Below, one piece after another: positions 1 to 8,666 of a DNA stretch of 64,000 nucleotides. The DNA is from JALZCH01 sp036387135 (GTDB taxonomy: Bacteria; Acidobacteriota; Blastocatellia; Pyrinomonadales; Pyrinomonadaceae): positions 24,331 to 88,330 of the forward strand of contig DASVUH010000007.1 in the NCBI GenBank assembly GCA_036387135.1, read 5' to 3'. The translations under genes were made by a program, and so were the position numbers. Positions within the stretch are counted from its first letter, which is position 1. Each line of letters begins with the position of its first letter. Under the pieces are notes generated by a model. The model was given only the letters and a program-made list of their open reading frames with translations, was not told the origin of the DNA and ran no database searches.

Positions 1-45
1 GAACGGCTGGCTGCTAAAATAAAAAACAAATGAACAAGGGGTTTT

Positions 46-948
46 ATGAACAAATATGTCGATTTATGGCGTTATGTCGGACGAGTCAAACCGGAAATAG
101 AAACATCTTTGCGCGAAAATCTGCCGCTCGCGCCCGCCGCGCTCGGAACGGATTTTAACGATGCTCTCGTTTACGCGATGTTTCCCGGCGGCAAACGTCT
201 GCGTCCGGTTTTAACTCTTCTGGCTGCCGAATTGGTCGGCGGCGAGCGTGAAAAGATTTTGCCAGCCGCTGCCGCGGTCGAATTTGTTCACACCAGCTCT
301 TTGATTTTCGACGATTTGCCGTGTATGGACGATGCCGACGAACGGCGCGGCAAATCTTGTCTGCACCGGAAATTCGGCGAAGGAAACGCTGTTTTAGTCG
401 CGCTCGCTTTGCTCAATGCTTCGTATAATCTGGTTTTCGCCGGAATGAAAAACGATTGTACGATGTGCGCGACGGCGGCAATCAAAGCGCATCGAGAATT
501 AACCGAATGCATCGGGGCGGCGGGAATGGTCGGCGGGCAATCAATTGATTTGGCAGCCGCTAAGTCAGACGCTGTTGCGCCGGAAAAATTTGAATCGCTC
601 AGAAATTTGAAAACGTCGGCGTTGATGCGTATGGCGCTGAGTTTGGGCGCGATTCTTTCAGGCGCAAACGAAAATCAGTTAAACGCGCTCTCGCGTTTCG
701 CAGAATTGCTCGGCGACGCTTATCAAACGAGCGACGATTTGCTCGATTTGCAGGAAGATTTACACATTTCGCAAATTACCGAACGACGCGCGGGCTTAGC
801 TCTCACACAAGGCGCAATGAGAGCGCAAATCAGAGTCGGAAATTTAATCTCAACGGCGAAAGACGTTTTGTTGACCGAGTTCGACAGGCGCGAGCCGGCG
901 AATATGCTGTGCGAGATGGCTGATTATGTCGCCGAGCGACGCGTTTGA
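46..948 (+). CDS. Polyprenyl (probably geranylgeranyl) diphosphate synthase
   Basis: This cytoplasmic enzyme condenses isopentenyl diphosphate with allylic diphosphates. The 300-residue length and both aspartate-rich motifs fit the trans-prenyltransferase family. The first motif, DDLPCMDD (residues 89-96), has the two-residue insertion of bacterial type II enzymes; the second, DDLLD, is at 230-234, and GGKRLRP is at 48-54. The fifth residue before the first Asp is Ser, not the aromatic residue of farnesyl synthases, so a C20 product is inferred. AAGGGG precedes the ATG by four bases. The stop lies just before a phytoene/squalene synthase gene, so the two are probably one operon for carotenoid or another polyprenoid. 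A farnesyl synthase remains possible. Confidence 0.88.
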   Translation: MNKYVDLWRYVGRVKPEIETSLRENLPLAPAALGTDFNDALVYAMFPGGKRLRPVLTLLAAELVGGEREKILPAAAAVEFVHTSSLIFDDLPCMDDADERRGKSCLHRKFGEGNAVLVALALLNASYNLVFAGMKNDCTMCATAAIKAHRELTECIGAAGMVGGQSIDLAAAKSDAVAPEKFESLRNLKTSALMRMALSLGAILSGANENQLNALSRFAELLGDAYQTSDDLLDLQEDLHISQITERRAGLALTQGAMRAQIRVGNLISTAKDVLLTEFDRREPANMLCEMADYVAERRV

Positions 949-951
949 CCG

Positions 952-1929
952 ATGGAATCAATCGCCGCTAAAAACTTTCCGCAAACTCCGTTTGAATCGC
1001 GCGCCGAACTCGAACGCGCTTATGAGTTTTGCCGCCAAATCACCAAAAAACACGCCAAAAGTTTTTATTTCAGCGCGCGTTTCTTAAAAAAAGAAAAGCG
1101 CCAGCCGATTTACGCGCTTTACGCGCTTTGTCGTCTGGTTGACGACGAAGTTGACGCCATAGAAGTCGGAAGCGAGCGCGAAGCAATCAAAGCGGTCGAA
1201 ATCTGGAAACAAAAGCTTGATGAAATCTACCAAAATGCGGAATTAAATAACAACGAACGACGAACAACGAACGACGATCAAACTCTGGTTTTGCTCGCCT
1301 GGCGAGAGATGTTGAAAAAGTATCGAATCCGGCAGGAACTGCCGCTCGAACTAATGCGCGGCGTGGTTCAGGACACGCACGTCAAGCGTTACGAAAGCTG
1401 GCGAGAGCTTTACGTTTATTGTTTTCGCGTGGCTTCGACGGTCGGATTGATGTCTTCGGAGATTTTCGGTTATGAAAAACCGGAAACTTTGGAATACGCC
1501 GAAGCGCTCGGAATTGCGATGCAGTTGACGAATATTTTGCGCGATGTTCGGGAAGACGCGGCGATGAACAGAATTTATTTGCCGCAGGAAGATTTGCGGA
1601 CTTTTAATGTTTCGGAAGAACAGATTTTCGCCGGGCGAGTTGATGATAATTTTATCGCTTTGATGCAATTTGAAATCGAGCGCGCGCGCGAATACTACCG
1701 AAAAGCCGAGCGTGGAATTCCGCTTCTTGAGAAAGACGCGCGTTTTTGTGTTTTGCTTGCCGCCAGAATTTATGCGGCGATTTTAAATGAGATCGAACGG
1801 CAAAATTACGACGTTTTCGCAGCCCGCGCCCATACTACAAAATTTCAAAAAATACGCGCAATTCCCGGCATTTGGCGCGAAGCTCGGCGAATGCGACCGG
1901 CAATTCAAAATTCCGCAAAATCGCGCTAA
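952..1929 (+). CDS. Phytoene/squalene synthase family protein
   Basis: This is a head-to-head prenyl synthase joining two prenyl diphosphates. The 325-residue protein has the two Mg-binding motifs DDEVD (64-68) and NILRDVREDA (194-203). With a probable GGPP synthase three bases upstream, phytoene synthase (CrtB) is the likeliest role, but HpnD-type squalene synthesis cannot be excluded. Residues about 98-110 (NNNERRTTNDDQ) are low-complexity and encoded by a heptamer repeat; they look like an in-frame insertion in a surface loop between the conserved helices. The stop codon directly abuts the stop of the convergent gene, with no intergenic base. Confidence 0.87.
   Translation: MESIAAKNFPQTPFESRAELERAYEFCRQITKKHAKSFYFSARFLKKEKRQPIYALYALCRLVDDEVDAIEVGSEREAIKAVEIWKQKLDEIYQNAELNNNERRTTNDDQTLVLLAWREMLKKYRIRQELPLELMRGVVQDTHVKRYESWRELYVYCFRVASTVGLMSSEIFGYEKPETLEYAEALGIAMQLTNILRDVREDAAMNRIYLPQEDLRTFNVSEEQIFAGRVDDNFIALMQFEIERAREYYRKAERGIPLLEKDARFCVLLAARIYAAILNEIERQNYDVFAARAHTTKFQKIRAIPGIWREARRMRPAIQNSAKSR
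1249..1278 (+). repeat. Heptamer repeat inside the prenyl synthase gene (site A)
   Basis: Four consecutive 7-nt units of the form RACGAAC (the last one degenerate) lie inside the coding sequence and keep the frame. The same unit type, in another phase, forms site B in the M16 peptidase gene at 13801. No inverted partner arm is visible nearby. Confidence 0.75.
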
Positions 1930-4900
1930 TTACTGTTCCGACACCGATTTCAAATTGTCGTCAGGCTGTCTGTCCACAAGCAGCGCAAACGGATCAATTC
2001 CGGCTTTTTCGGGCAGCTCATCAACAGTAAAAGTAAAAGCGTTTTCCGGTTTGTTAATTTTCACGCGCTCGCGGTGCAGTGTTTTGCCGTAACGCTTGCC
2101 GCTTTCGGGCGCGGCGAATGCGCCGATTTCGATGAAATCATCAATCGGAATTTCCTGTTCCAAGCCCTTTTCATCGGCTTTTAATTTTTGCGTCAGCACT
2201 TTTATTGTCACGTCGAAACGTCCGTCATCGCGTTTTTTTGCAGTCGCTTCGGTCGTGCGGTTAGCGAACAGCGTGATGTCCTCGAATAAATCTTTGAGCA
2301 GATATTGGAATTCCGGCGGGGTTTGGACTTTGAGCGCGTCAGTCAGCGCGTATGAAGTCGGATACGGCGCTTCTTTGTAAGCGTGTTTTTGAATGATTTC
2401 GCGCAAAGCCGCGTTTACTTTGTCCTCGCCGATCATTTCTTTGAGGTAATACATCACGAGACTGCCTTTGTTGTAATGAATATAGCCTTGATCGGCTTCG
2501 ACCGTCTGCAAAGGTTGTTCTTTCATCAATTCGCCGCCGCGCCCGCGCAGGTAAGCGTCGGCTTCGTACTGCAAAAACTTGCGCATCATATCGCGCCCGT
2601 ATTCTTTTTCCATCACCATCAGCGCCGTGTATTGCGCCAGCGTTTCCGAAAGCAAAGTCGCGCCCTGCATATTCGCTCCGCAGACTTGATGCGCCCACCA
2701 TTGATGCCCGATTTCGTGCGCGACAATATAAGTCGCCATATCAATAGCGTCCGGGGTTTCCAAGTTTGCAATAAAACCGATGCTTTCGGAATAAGGCATC
2801 GAGCCGGGAAAGGCTTGCGCGAAGCTGCCGACGCGCGGAAATTCGATAATGCGAAGCTGCTTGTGTTTGTATTCGCCGAAATTTGCGGTCGCATATTCGT
2901 AAGTTCTGCGGAGCGCATTCATCATTTTCGGCACGTTCCATTCGTGACCTTTGTGGTAATAAACTTCGAGGTTGACGCCGTTGACGATTTCGCGCGCGAC
3001 TTCATAACGCGCCGACAAGAACGAATAAAAATTTAAAGCCTTGTGGTCAAGACGATAATGGAAGTAACGCCGCCCGTTTTCCGTCCATTCCCGAACGAGC
3101 GAGCCGGGCGCAATCGCTGTTTGGTCGGCGGCTGTGCTCATCACGGTTTCGACATTTACCCAATCGGAGTTGTTCGAGATGTATGTGTTCATACAATTCG
3201 TCGTGCAGTCGCGTTCGAGTCGCGGCATCAATTCTTTTTCCGGCAAGCCTTGTCTGCGACGGTCGCCGCGCTCTTGCAGCTCGGTCCCCGGTTGATAACC
3301 GATTTGCGGCGCAATCGTGCTGTTGAAAAACGTCCCATTCGTCATTATTTGTTCCTGCGACAAATCGTTTTCAAACCCGCGATTGTTGTATTTCACAGTA
3401 AAATTCAATTTTACTGTTTCGTTCGGCTGGAGCGCTGGCGAGAGCGTGTAAATTTGATAGTTTAAGCGTTTGTCGTCCATTTCGAGCGTGGCGCGTTCAA
3501 GCTCAATGTCGGTTTCGAAATTGACTGCGAGGTTTAAATGAACTTTATCAACGGGCGCATCGGTTTTGTTTTGCAGAATCTCTTCGCCGCGCATCACAAG
3601 GTCTCGGCGCTCCGGGAAAAGCTCAATATTGTATTTCACATCAACAATTCGCGGCTGCGGCAGATTCTCGTACTGTTTAAACTGACGTTCATAATCTGCG
3701 GCTTTCTTGTGGCGCTCCGGTCTTGCTTCTACTTTGTTGACGACAAGCGTGTTGTAATAAACCCATCCGCCGATACAGAGAAAACCGAGGAAAAACGCCG
3801 CTCCGACGTTGCCGATTGTTCCGCGTAAACTGCGGAAAGCCTGACCAAACCGGTTTTTATAATGTGTTTCGCGACCGCGCTGCCACAGCGCAGCCGTTCC
3901 AGCCGCGAGCAAGCCGCAGAATAAAAACCAGTACAAACCGAACCAGAGAACTTGCGAAAAGTAAGGCGCGATTCCGTAAAAATCCGAGTAGGTATAATTT
4001 GAAAACGCCGCGAAACGAAGCATTTTCGATTCAAACTCGAAATAATTCGCCGTAAATGCGTTGACCATAAAAACGACGACGAAGATAAAATAGCCGACGT
4101 ATTTGTTCGGCGCGAGCGTGTGCGAGAGCATCGCCAGAATCGCCCAAAAGCCGAAAAATAAAAGCTGAAAAAGAAAGAAATCGCGCGCGTAAAGTCCGAG
4201 CTGAAAATTATAAAAGCCTTTCAAACTTTGAAACGTCACAGCGCACAAAACATCAAGCGCGAGCAAAATCGCGACAATTCCCATCAGCGCGGCGAATTTG
4301 GCGCAAAACGAAATCCAGGTCGGAAACGGGAGCGCATCGTAAACTTCGTCGAACTTTGCCTCGCGCTCGCGCCAAATCATTGCGCCGGAAAAAAACGTGA
4401 TAATTGCAATCAAAAAAAGCGAGGATGAACCGACCAGCAGGTGAATTATTCTGTAGGTAACAGGCAGAGACGAAATGCCGTAACCTTCGCCGGTCGAATG
4501 ATACAAAGTAACCATTACGTCAATGATTGCAAAGAGCGCAATCACGACAAAAACCGTGCTTTTAACAATCGTCCGGAAATTTATTTTTACTTCGCTCCAA
4601 AATCGCGAAAGATTTGTTGTTGCCGTGTCCGTAAGTTGAACCGATGGAATTCGGGCATAATTTTGCGACAAAATTTCTTCATCTTTTGCTTTGCCGCGTT
4701 TTGTGCGTTCGGTGAAAGTAAAACGCCAGACCGACACCGCGAGAAAAATCGTCCCGATTCCGACCCACAGCAAGCGATTTGCCAGCATCCAGCCGGTCAA
4801 TCCGACGCTCAAATTATTTTTGTCGCTCGCCGTCCAGTATTTTGTCACCATGTTGTAAGTGTTGATGCCAAACGGGTCAATCATCATCGCCAGAGTTTGA

Positions 4901-5505
4901 TTGTCCAAATCCTGCAACAACTCGCCCGCCAGCGAATAACCGATGAGCAAAGCAAGAGCGCCGACGAATGAAGCAATCGTGCTGCGCGTCCAGATTGCGA
5001 TGGCGAAAATTATCGCGCCGACGAGAAAGGTGTTCGGAACCGCGAAAATGAGAATGCTGTTGAGATGCGCCCAAAAATTATATGCGGTGTAGCGTTCAGG
5101 ATCGCTCACTCCGGCGATTAATGACGCGAGGACGATGCCGAGACTGACGCCCAAAATCGGAACGACCGCAACAATCACCGAGCCGAAAAATCTGCCGAGC
5201 AGATAATCCGTTTTGCGAATCGGAGTGGAGAAAATTATTCCCACCGTATCCTGCGTAAACTCGCGCGTCGCCGCCGAATTGACGAAAGCGGTCGTCATCA
5301 GCAGCGTCACGAACGACATCGCCGCGTAAAAATTTTGAATCACAAACGGCGAGTTACGGAAAGTGTTGTCAACGCCTCCGCCGATTTGAACGTTGTCGCT
5401 CGACGTTGCCAGATAAACCAGAAATGTGACGACGGCGAGAAAAACGTAAACCATCAAACGCCGCATCCAATAGCGAACTTCAAAGCTAAAAAACGTGGTG
5501 AACAT
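1930..5505 (-). CDS. ABC transporter permease fused to M1 family aminopeptidase
   Basis: This 1191-residue protein has two parts. The N-terminal ~590 residues hold about a dozen membrane segments of ABC-2 permease type. The C-terminal ~550 residues are an M1 (gluzincin) metallopeptidase domain with the zinc motif HEIGHQWW near residue 930 and the third ligand in SETLAQY about 20 residues later. The peptidase is predicted to face the periplasm. The ATG follows directly on the stop of the ATPase gene upstream, so the two are translationally coupled and surely form one complex. Whether the ATPase moves a peptide substrate or powers the peptidase is not visible. Similar permease-M1 fusions are annotated in Acidobacteria and Bacteroidetes. 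Confidence 0.9.
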   Translation of the reverse strand: MFTTFFSFEVRYWMRRLMVYVFLAVVTFLVYLATSSDNVQIGGGVDNTFRNSPFVIQNFYAAMSFVTLLMTTAFVNSAATREFTQDTVGIIFSTPIRKTDYLLGRFFGSVIVAVVPILGVSLGIVLASLIAGVSDPERYTAYNFWAHLNSILIFAVPNTFLVGAIIFAIAIWTRSTIASFVGALALLIGYSLAGELLQDLDNQTLAMMIDPFGINTYNMVTKYWTASDKNNLSVGLTGWMLANRLLWVGIGTIFLAVSVWRFTFTERTKRGKAKDEEILSQNYARIPSVQLTDTATTNLSRFWSEVKINFRTIVKSTVFVVIALFAIIDVMVTLYHSTGEGYGISSLPVTYRIIHLLVGSSSLFLIAIITFFSGAMIWREREAKFDEVYDALPFPTWISFCAKFAALMGIVAILLALDVLCAVTFQSLKGFYNFQLGLYARDFFLFQLLFFGFWAILAMLSHTLAPNKYVGYFIFVVVFMVNAFTANYFEFESKMLRFAAFSNYTYSDFYGIAPYFSQVLWFGLYWFLFCGLLAAGTAALWQRGRETHYKNRFGQAFRSLRGTIGNVGAAFFLGFLCIGGWVYYNTLVVNKVEARPERHKKAADYERQFKQYENLPQPRIVDVKYNIELFPERRDLVMRGEEILQNKTDAPVDKVHLNLAVNFETDIELERATLEMDDKRLNYQIYTLSPALQPNETVKLNFTVKYNNRGFENDLSQEQIMTNGTFFNSTIAPQIGYQPGTELQERGDRRRQGLPEKELMPRLERDCTTNCMNTYISNNSDWVNVETVMSTAADQTAIAPGSLVREWTENGRRYFHYRLDHKALNFYSFLSARYEVAREIVNGVNLEVYYHKGHEWNVPKMMNALRRTYEYATANFGEYKHKQLRIIEFPRVGSFAQAFPGSMPYSESIGFIANLETPDAIDMATYIVAHEIGHQWWAHQVCGANMQGATLLSETLAQYTALMVMEKEYGRDMMRKFLQYEADAYLRGRGGELMKEQPLQTVEADQGYIHYNKGSLVMYYLKEMIGEDKVNAALREIIQKHAYKEAPYPTSYALTDALKVQTPPEFQYLLKDLFEDITLFANRTTEATAKKRDDGRFDVTIKVLTQKLKADEKGLEQEIPIDDFIEIGAFAAPESGKRYGKTLHRERVKINKPENAFTFTVDELPEKAGIDPFALLVDRQPDDNLKSVSEQ

Positions 5506-6405
5506 TTAGCTTTCCTCCTCATCTCGTTCGTTTGATTGAGAATCGGTAATTTGCGCGAAGAAAACGTCTTCCAAATCCGGTTCGACCGCGCGAAAACCGT
5601 CGCCGGGCGCGATGGGACTAAAAATCCGAATAATCGGCTGACCGGCGACGAGCTTGCTCGAAATAATACGAAACTGTTTTTGATAATCTTCGAGTTCGCC
5701 TTTGCCGATTTGTTTGCGCCAGATTTTGCCGGAGAGCGTTTCGAGCGCGGCGGCTGGCGCGCCCGCATACAAAACCCTGCCGTTGTTGATAATCGCCATA
5801 TTCGTGCAAAGCTCTTTTACGTCTTCAACGATGTGAGTGGAAAGAATGACGATCACGTTTTCGCCGATTTCCGCGAGCAAATTGTAAAACCGATTGCGTT
5901 CGCTCGGATCAAGCCCGGCTGTCGGCTCATCAACGATAATCAAGCGCGGATCGCCGATCAAAGCCTGCGCAATTCCGAATCGCTGTTTCATTCCGCCCGA
6001 AAAACCGCTCAGAGCTTTTTTGCGGTGCTGATAGAGATTAACGCGGTTGAGCAGAGCTTCGACAAGCTGTTTACGCTCGGCACGGTCGCGCACCCCTTTT
6101 AAAAGCGCCAGATGATCGAGCATCTCGATTGCCGAAACTTTTTGATAGACGCCGAATTCCTGCGGCAGATAACCGAGGATTTTGCGAACTTCGTGTTTCT
6201 GCCGCAAAACATCCAAATCGCCCAAAACCGCCGAACCGCTGTCGGCATCTTGCAGCGTGGCAAGCGTTCGCATCAGAGTTGATTTTCCCGCGCCGTTTGG
6301 ACCGAGCAAACCGAACATTCCCGTCGGAATCGTTAAAGAAACGTTGTCGAGCGCCTTAACGCCGTTCGAGTAGGTTTTCGAGAGATTCTCGATGTGAAGC
6401 TCCAC
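5506..6405 (-). CDS. ABC transporter ATP-binding protein
   Basis: This is the nucleotide-binding subunit for the permease-M1 fusion immediately downstream. All ABC motifs are present: Walker A GPNGAGKS, signature LSGFSGGMKQR, Walker B LIIVDEPTAGLD and the switch His in STHIVED. The start chosen is the GTG at 6405 because it follows AAGGAG and begins exactly at the ABC domain (ELHIENLSKTY); a longer frame to 6483 adds an unconserved leader. The protein is then 299 residues. The ABC domain fills about 220 residues and the rest is a typical DrrA-like C-terminal extension. Confidence 0.92.
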   Translation of the reverse strand: MELHIENLSKTYSNGVKALDNVSLTIPTGMFGLLGPNGAGKSTLMRTLATLQDADSGSAVLGDLDVLRQKHEVRKILGYLPQEFGVYQKVSAIEMLDHLALLKGVRDRAERKQLVEALLNRVNLYQHRKKALSGFSGGMKQRFGIAQALIGDPRLIIVDEPTAGLDPSERNRFYNLLAEIGENVIVILSTHIVEDVKELCTNMAIINNGRVLYAGAPAAALETLSGKIWRKQIGKGELEDYQKQFRIISSKLVAGQPIIRIFSPIAPGDGFRAVEPDLEDVFFAQITDSQSNERDEEES

Positions 6406-6520
6406 CTTTAGTTTTCTCCTTGTTTGAATTTCGGAATGCGGAAAAACGCCAAGCTTATAACATATTTGACCGAAACCGCGCACTTTATTTTTAACTTGAA
6501 TTCAAAGTAATGAAAGTTGA

Positions 6521-6629
6521 ACCGCCGAGACGCAAAGACGCAGAGAAAATTAAAGAAAAAAATGAGAAGAATTCGAGTGAAAAGAAGAAACCTCTCTTCT
6601 TTTCCTAAAAATCTCGGCGTCTCGGCGGT
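6521..6629. repeat. Inverted repeat with 8-nt units (site G)
   Basis: The left arm starts ACCGCCGAGACGC and continues with two octamer-like units (ACGCAAAG, ACGCAGAG). The right arm, 6613-6629, ends with the exact reverse complement of the first 13 bases. It lies in the 337-bp region between divergent genes. The octamer unit is the one seen at site F (46394). Confidence 0.75.
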
Positions 6630-6696
6630 GAAAATTTTCTTACCTCAAATTCACCTAATTTTTACGCTCCTCAGCCCACGAAGTTCGGTTTGATTC

Positions 6697-6705
6697 TGTT
6701 ATAAT
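6697..6705 (+). promoter_or_regulatory. Candidate extended -10 promoter for the isoaspartyl peptidase gene
   Basis: A TGTTATAAT box (TGn plus a perfect TATAAT) lies 38 bases before the ATG at 6743. No good -35 is visible at 17 bases, which is common for extended -10 promoters. It is downstream of repeat G, so the repeat does not interrupt it. Confidence 0.5.
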
Positions 6706-6742
6706 TTGCCGTACATTTCCGAAGGATCTCAACAAGGTATTT

Positions 6743-7837
6743 ATGAGACAAACAATTTCGCTGATCTTAATTGGAGTTTTGATGATTTTGCCGTTAACAG
6801 CTTTCGGGCAAAAAAGCGCCGGACGCGAAGTGAAACAACTGCAATCGCCGCAAAACCCGCCGCTCGGAATCGTGATTCACGGCGGCGCGGGCGTGATTAC
6901 ACGCGGGAGTTTGACGCCCGAACAGGAAAAAGAATATCGCGTCACGCTAGAACAAGCCGTTCTAGCGGGTTATAAAGTTTTGCAAGCTGGCGGAACAAGT
7001 CTCGACGCCGTCGAAGCCGCTGTGCGGATTATGGAAGATTCGCCGCTATTTAACGCCGGAAAAGGCGCGGTTTTTACCAGCGAAGGCACAAACGAGCTGG
7101 ACGCTTCGATTATGGACGGCAAAACTCTAAAAGCCGGAGCGGTGGCGACTCTGAAACACATCAAAAATCCGATTTCGCTCGCACGGCTCGTAATGCAAAA
7201 ATCGCCGCACGTAATGATGATCGGCGAAGGCGCGGAAAAATTCGCACGTGAAAACGGCGTGGAAACTGTTCCGCAAAGCTACTTTTTCACGCAGCGCCGG
7301 TTTGACGCTCTGAAGCGGATTCAGGAAGAAGAAAAGAAAAAAGCGGAAGCCGAAAAAGCGGGCAAAAAAGTTTCGCTTGTCGAATCAAAAAAAGACGAAA
7401 ACCGTCACGGCACGGTAGGCGCGGTTGCGGTTGATAAATTCGGCAATCTCGCCGCCGCTACTTCCACCGGCGGAATGACGAACAAAAAGTTCGGTCGCGT
7501 CGGCGACGCTCCGATTATCGGCGCGGGAACTTATGCCAACAACAATTCCTGCGCTGTGTCGGCAACCGGCTGGGGTGAATATTTTATTCGCCTGGGCGTC
7601 GCGCGCGACATCTCGGCGATAATGGAATATCAGGCAATGCCGATTCAACAAGCGGTTGACGCCGTGATTCAGCGAAAGCTGCCCGCGCTCGGCAAAATGG
7701 ACAATGAAGATGCCGACGGCGGCGTGATTGCGATTGATAAATTCGGCAACATCGGCATTTCATTCAACAGCGAAGGAATGTACCGCGCTTATATTGATAT
7801 GAACGGCAAACCGGTAGTGCAAATTTATAAGGATTAA
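6743..7837 (+). CDS. Exported isoaspartyl peptidase / type 2 L-asparaginase
   Basis: This is an N-terminal nucleophile hydrolase that removes isoaspartyl residues from peptides and may hydrolyse asparagine. A signal peptide (residues 1-23, ending TAFGQ) predicts export. The conserved IHGGAG block is near residue 48. The self-cleavage site is HGTVGAVA, with the nucleophilic Thr near residue 224, preceded by the usual charged, poorly conserved linker (KKKAEAEKAGKK). GGMTNKKFGRVGD and GAGTYA complete the substrate site. Length 364 residues is normal once the signal peptide is counted. It stands as a single gene with its own candidate promoter. Confidence 0.92.
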   Translation: MRQTISLILIGVLMILPLTAFGQKSAGREVKQLQSPQNPPLGIVIHGGAGVITRGSLTPEQEKEYRVTLEQAVLAGYKVLQAGGTSLDAVEAAVRIMEDSPLFNAGKGAVFTSEGTNELDASIMDGKTLKAGAVATLKHIKNPISLARLVMQKSPHVMMIGEGAEKFARENGVETVPQSYFFTQRRFDALKRIQEEEKKKAEAEKAGKKVSLVESKKDENRHGTVGAVAVDKFGNLAAATSTGGMTNKKFGRVGDAPIIGAGTYANNNSCAVSATGWGEYFIRLGVARDISAIMEYQAMPIQQAVDAVIQRKLPALGKMDNEDADGGVIAIDKFGNIGISFNSEGMYRAYIDMNGKPVVQIYKD

Positions 7838-7925
7838 AAAACTTGAAACCGGAAGGAAATGCTTGTCGTAATAGAAAACGACGGCAAAAGTTGCTTCCGT
7901 CAAGGACGCGCAAAAGGCGCAAAAG

Positions 7926-8639
7926 ATGTCAACAGTCATCTTCAGTCTTTCATTTTTAATCCTTCTGGCACTGATTTATGCTGCTTCGCGCCGACGGCGC
8001 GAGCAGCATTCTTTTTTGCCCGAAGGCGAATCGCAAAATCAACTTCGTTCGCCGCGCGTCGCTGCTTTATTCGCTCCGACAGCACGCGATTTAGCGAAAA
8101 TCGAACAGGAAAAACATCATCGTCAATACGCCGAGCAGCGCGAAAAACTTCTGACCTGGGCGACGCTCGTTGATTTTTCCGCTTTAAATAACCGCCCGAT
8201 TCTCCAAGACGAAAATCTTTTTGTAAAAAATTGGACAAAAAATTGGAATGAGGCGGTTGGAATCTTGACGGAACGCGCCCGTTCGGAGGAAGATGTACGG
8301 CGGTTGGCGTCGTTTTGTCTTGATAACGAATTCAATGTAAACAATACTTTATTTAACGCTTTCCAAAAAATTTGGGCAGCCTCGCCCGACACGCGGACAA
8401 CAACCGAAATGTTTCGACTCGCCGCAAAAACCGACGAAGCCGATACTTTTCTGGACGTTTTAACCGAAGCCGAACAATCGGTTAAAAACGGCAAATTGTC
8501 CGAAATCTCAGCCGCCGAGCTTTACCGGCTTGCTGAAAGCCATTACTGGCTGCTGTCCCAATCGGCAAGAACTTCCGGCGCGGGTTTTCTAATCAAAGAG
8601 AAAATGGCGGATTTGCGCCGCGAATTAACACAGAACTAA
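7926..8639 (+). CDS. Unknown single-pass membrane protein upstream of the SPFH gene
   Basis: I do not recognise a family. The 237-residue protein has one N-terminal membrane segment (residues 4-19) followed by RRRRE, which suggests an N-out, C-in anchor, then a soluble helical region rich in Glu, Arg and Leu. The gene ends 27 bases before the SPFH gene and on the same strand, so the two are probably co-transcribed and this could be a partner of that scaffold protein. Start: the ATG at 7926; the upstream reading frame is in another phase. The gap upstream (7838-7925) contains only a purine-rich stretch. Confidence 0.7.
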   Translation: MSTVIFSLSFLILLALIYAASRRRREQHSFLPEGESQNQLRSPRVAALFAPTARDLAKIEQEKHHRQYAEQREKLLTWATLVDFSALNNRPILQDENLFVKNWTKNWNEAVGILTERARSEEDVRRLASFCLDNEFNVNNTLFNAFQKIWAASPDTRTTTEMFRLAAKTDEADTFLDVLTEAEQSVKNGKLSEISAAELYRLAESHYWLLSQSARTSGAGFLIKEKMADLRRELTQN

Positions 8640-8666
8640 AGTCCGCAGAAATTAGAGGAAAATAAA

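Noticed and set aside
2383..3036. A 217-codon plus-strand frame opposite the M1 peptidase domain
   Set aside because: The other strand carries the zinc motif and conserved peptidase blocks; this frame has no family features.
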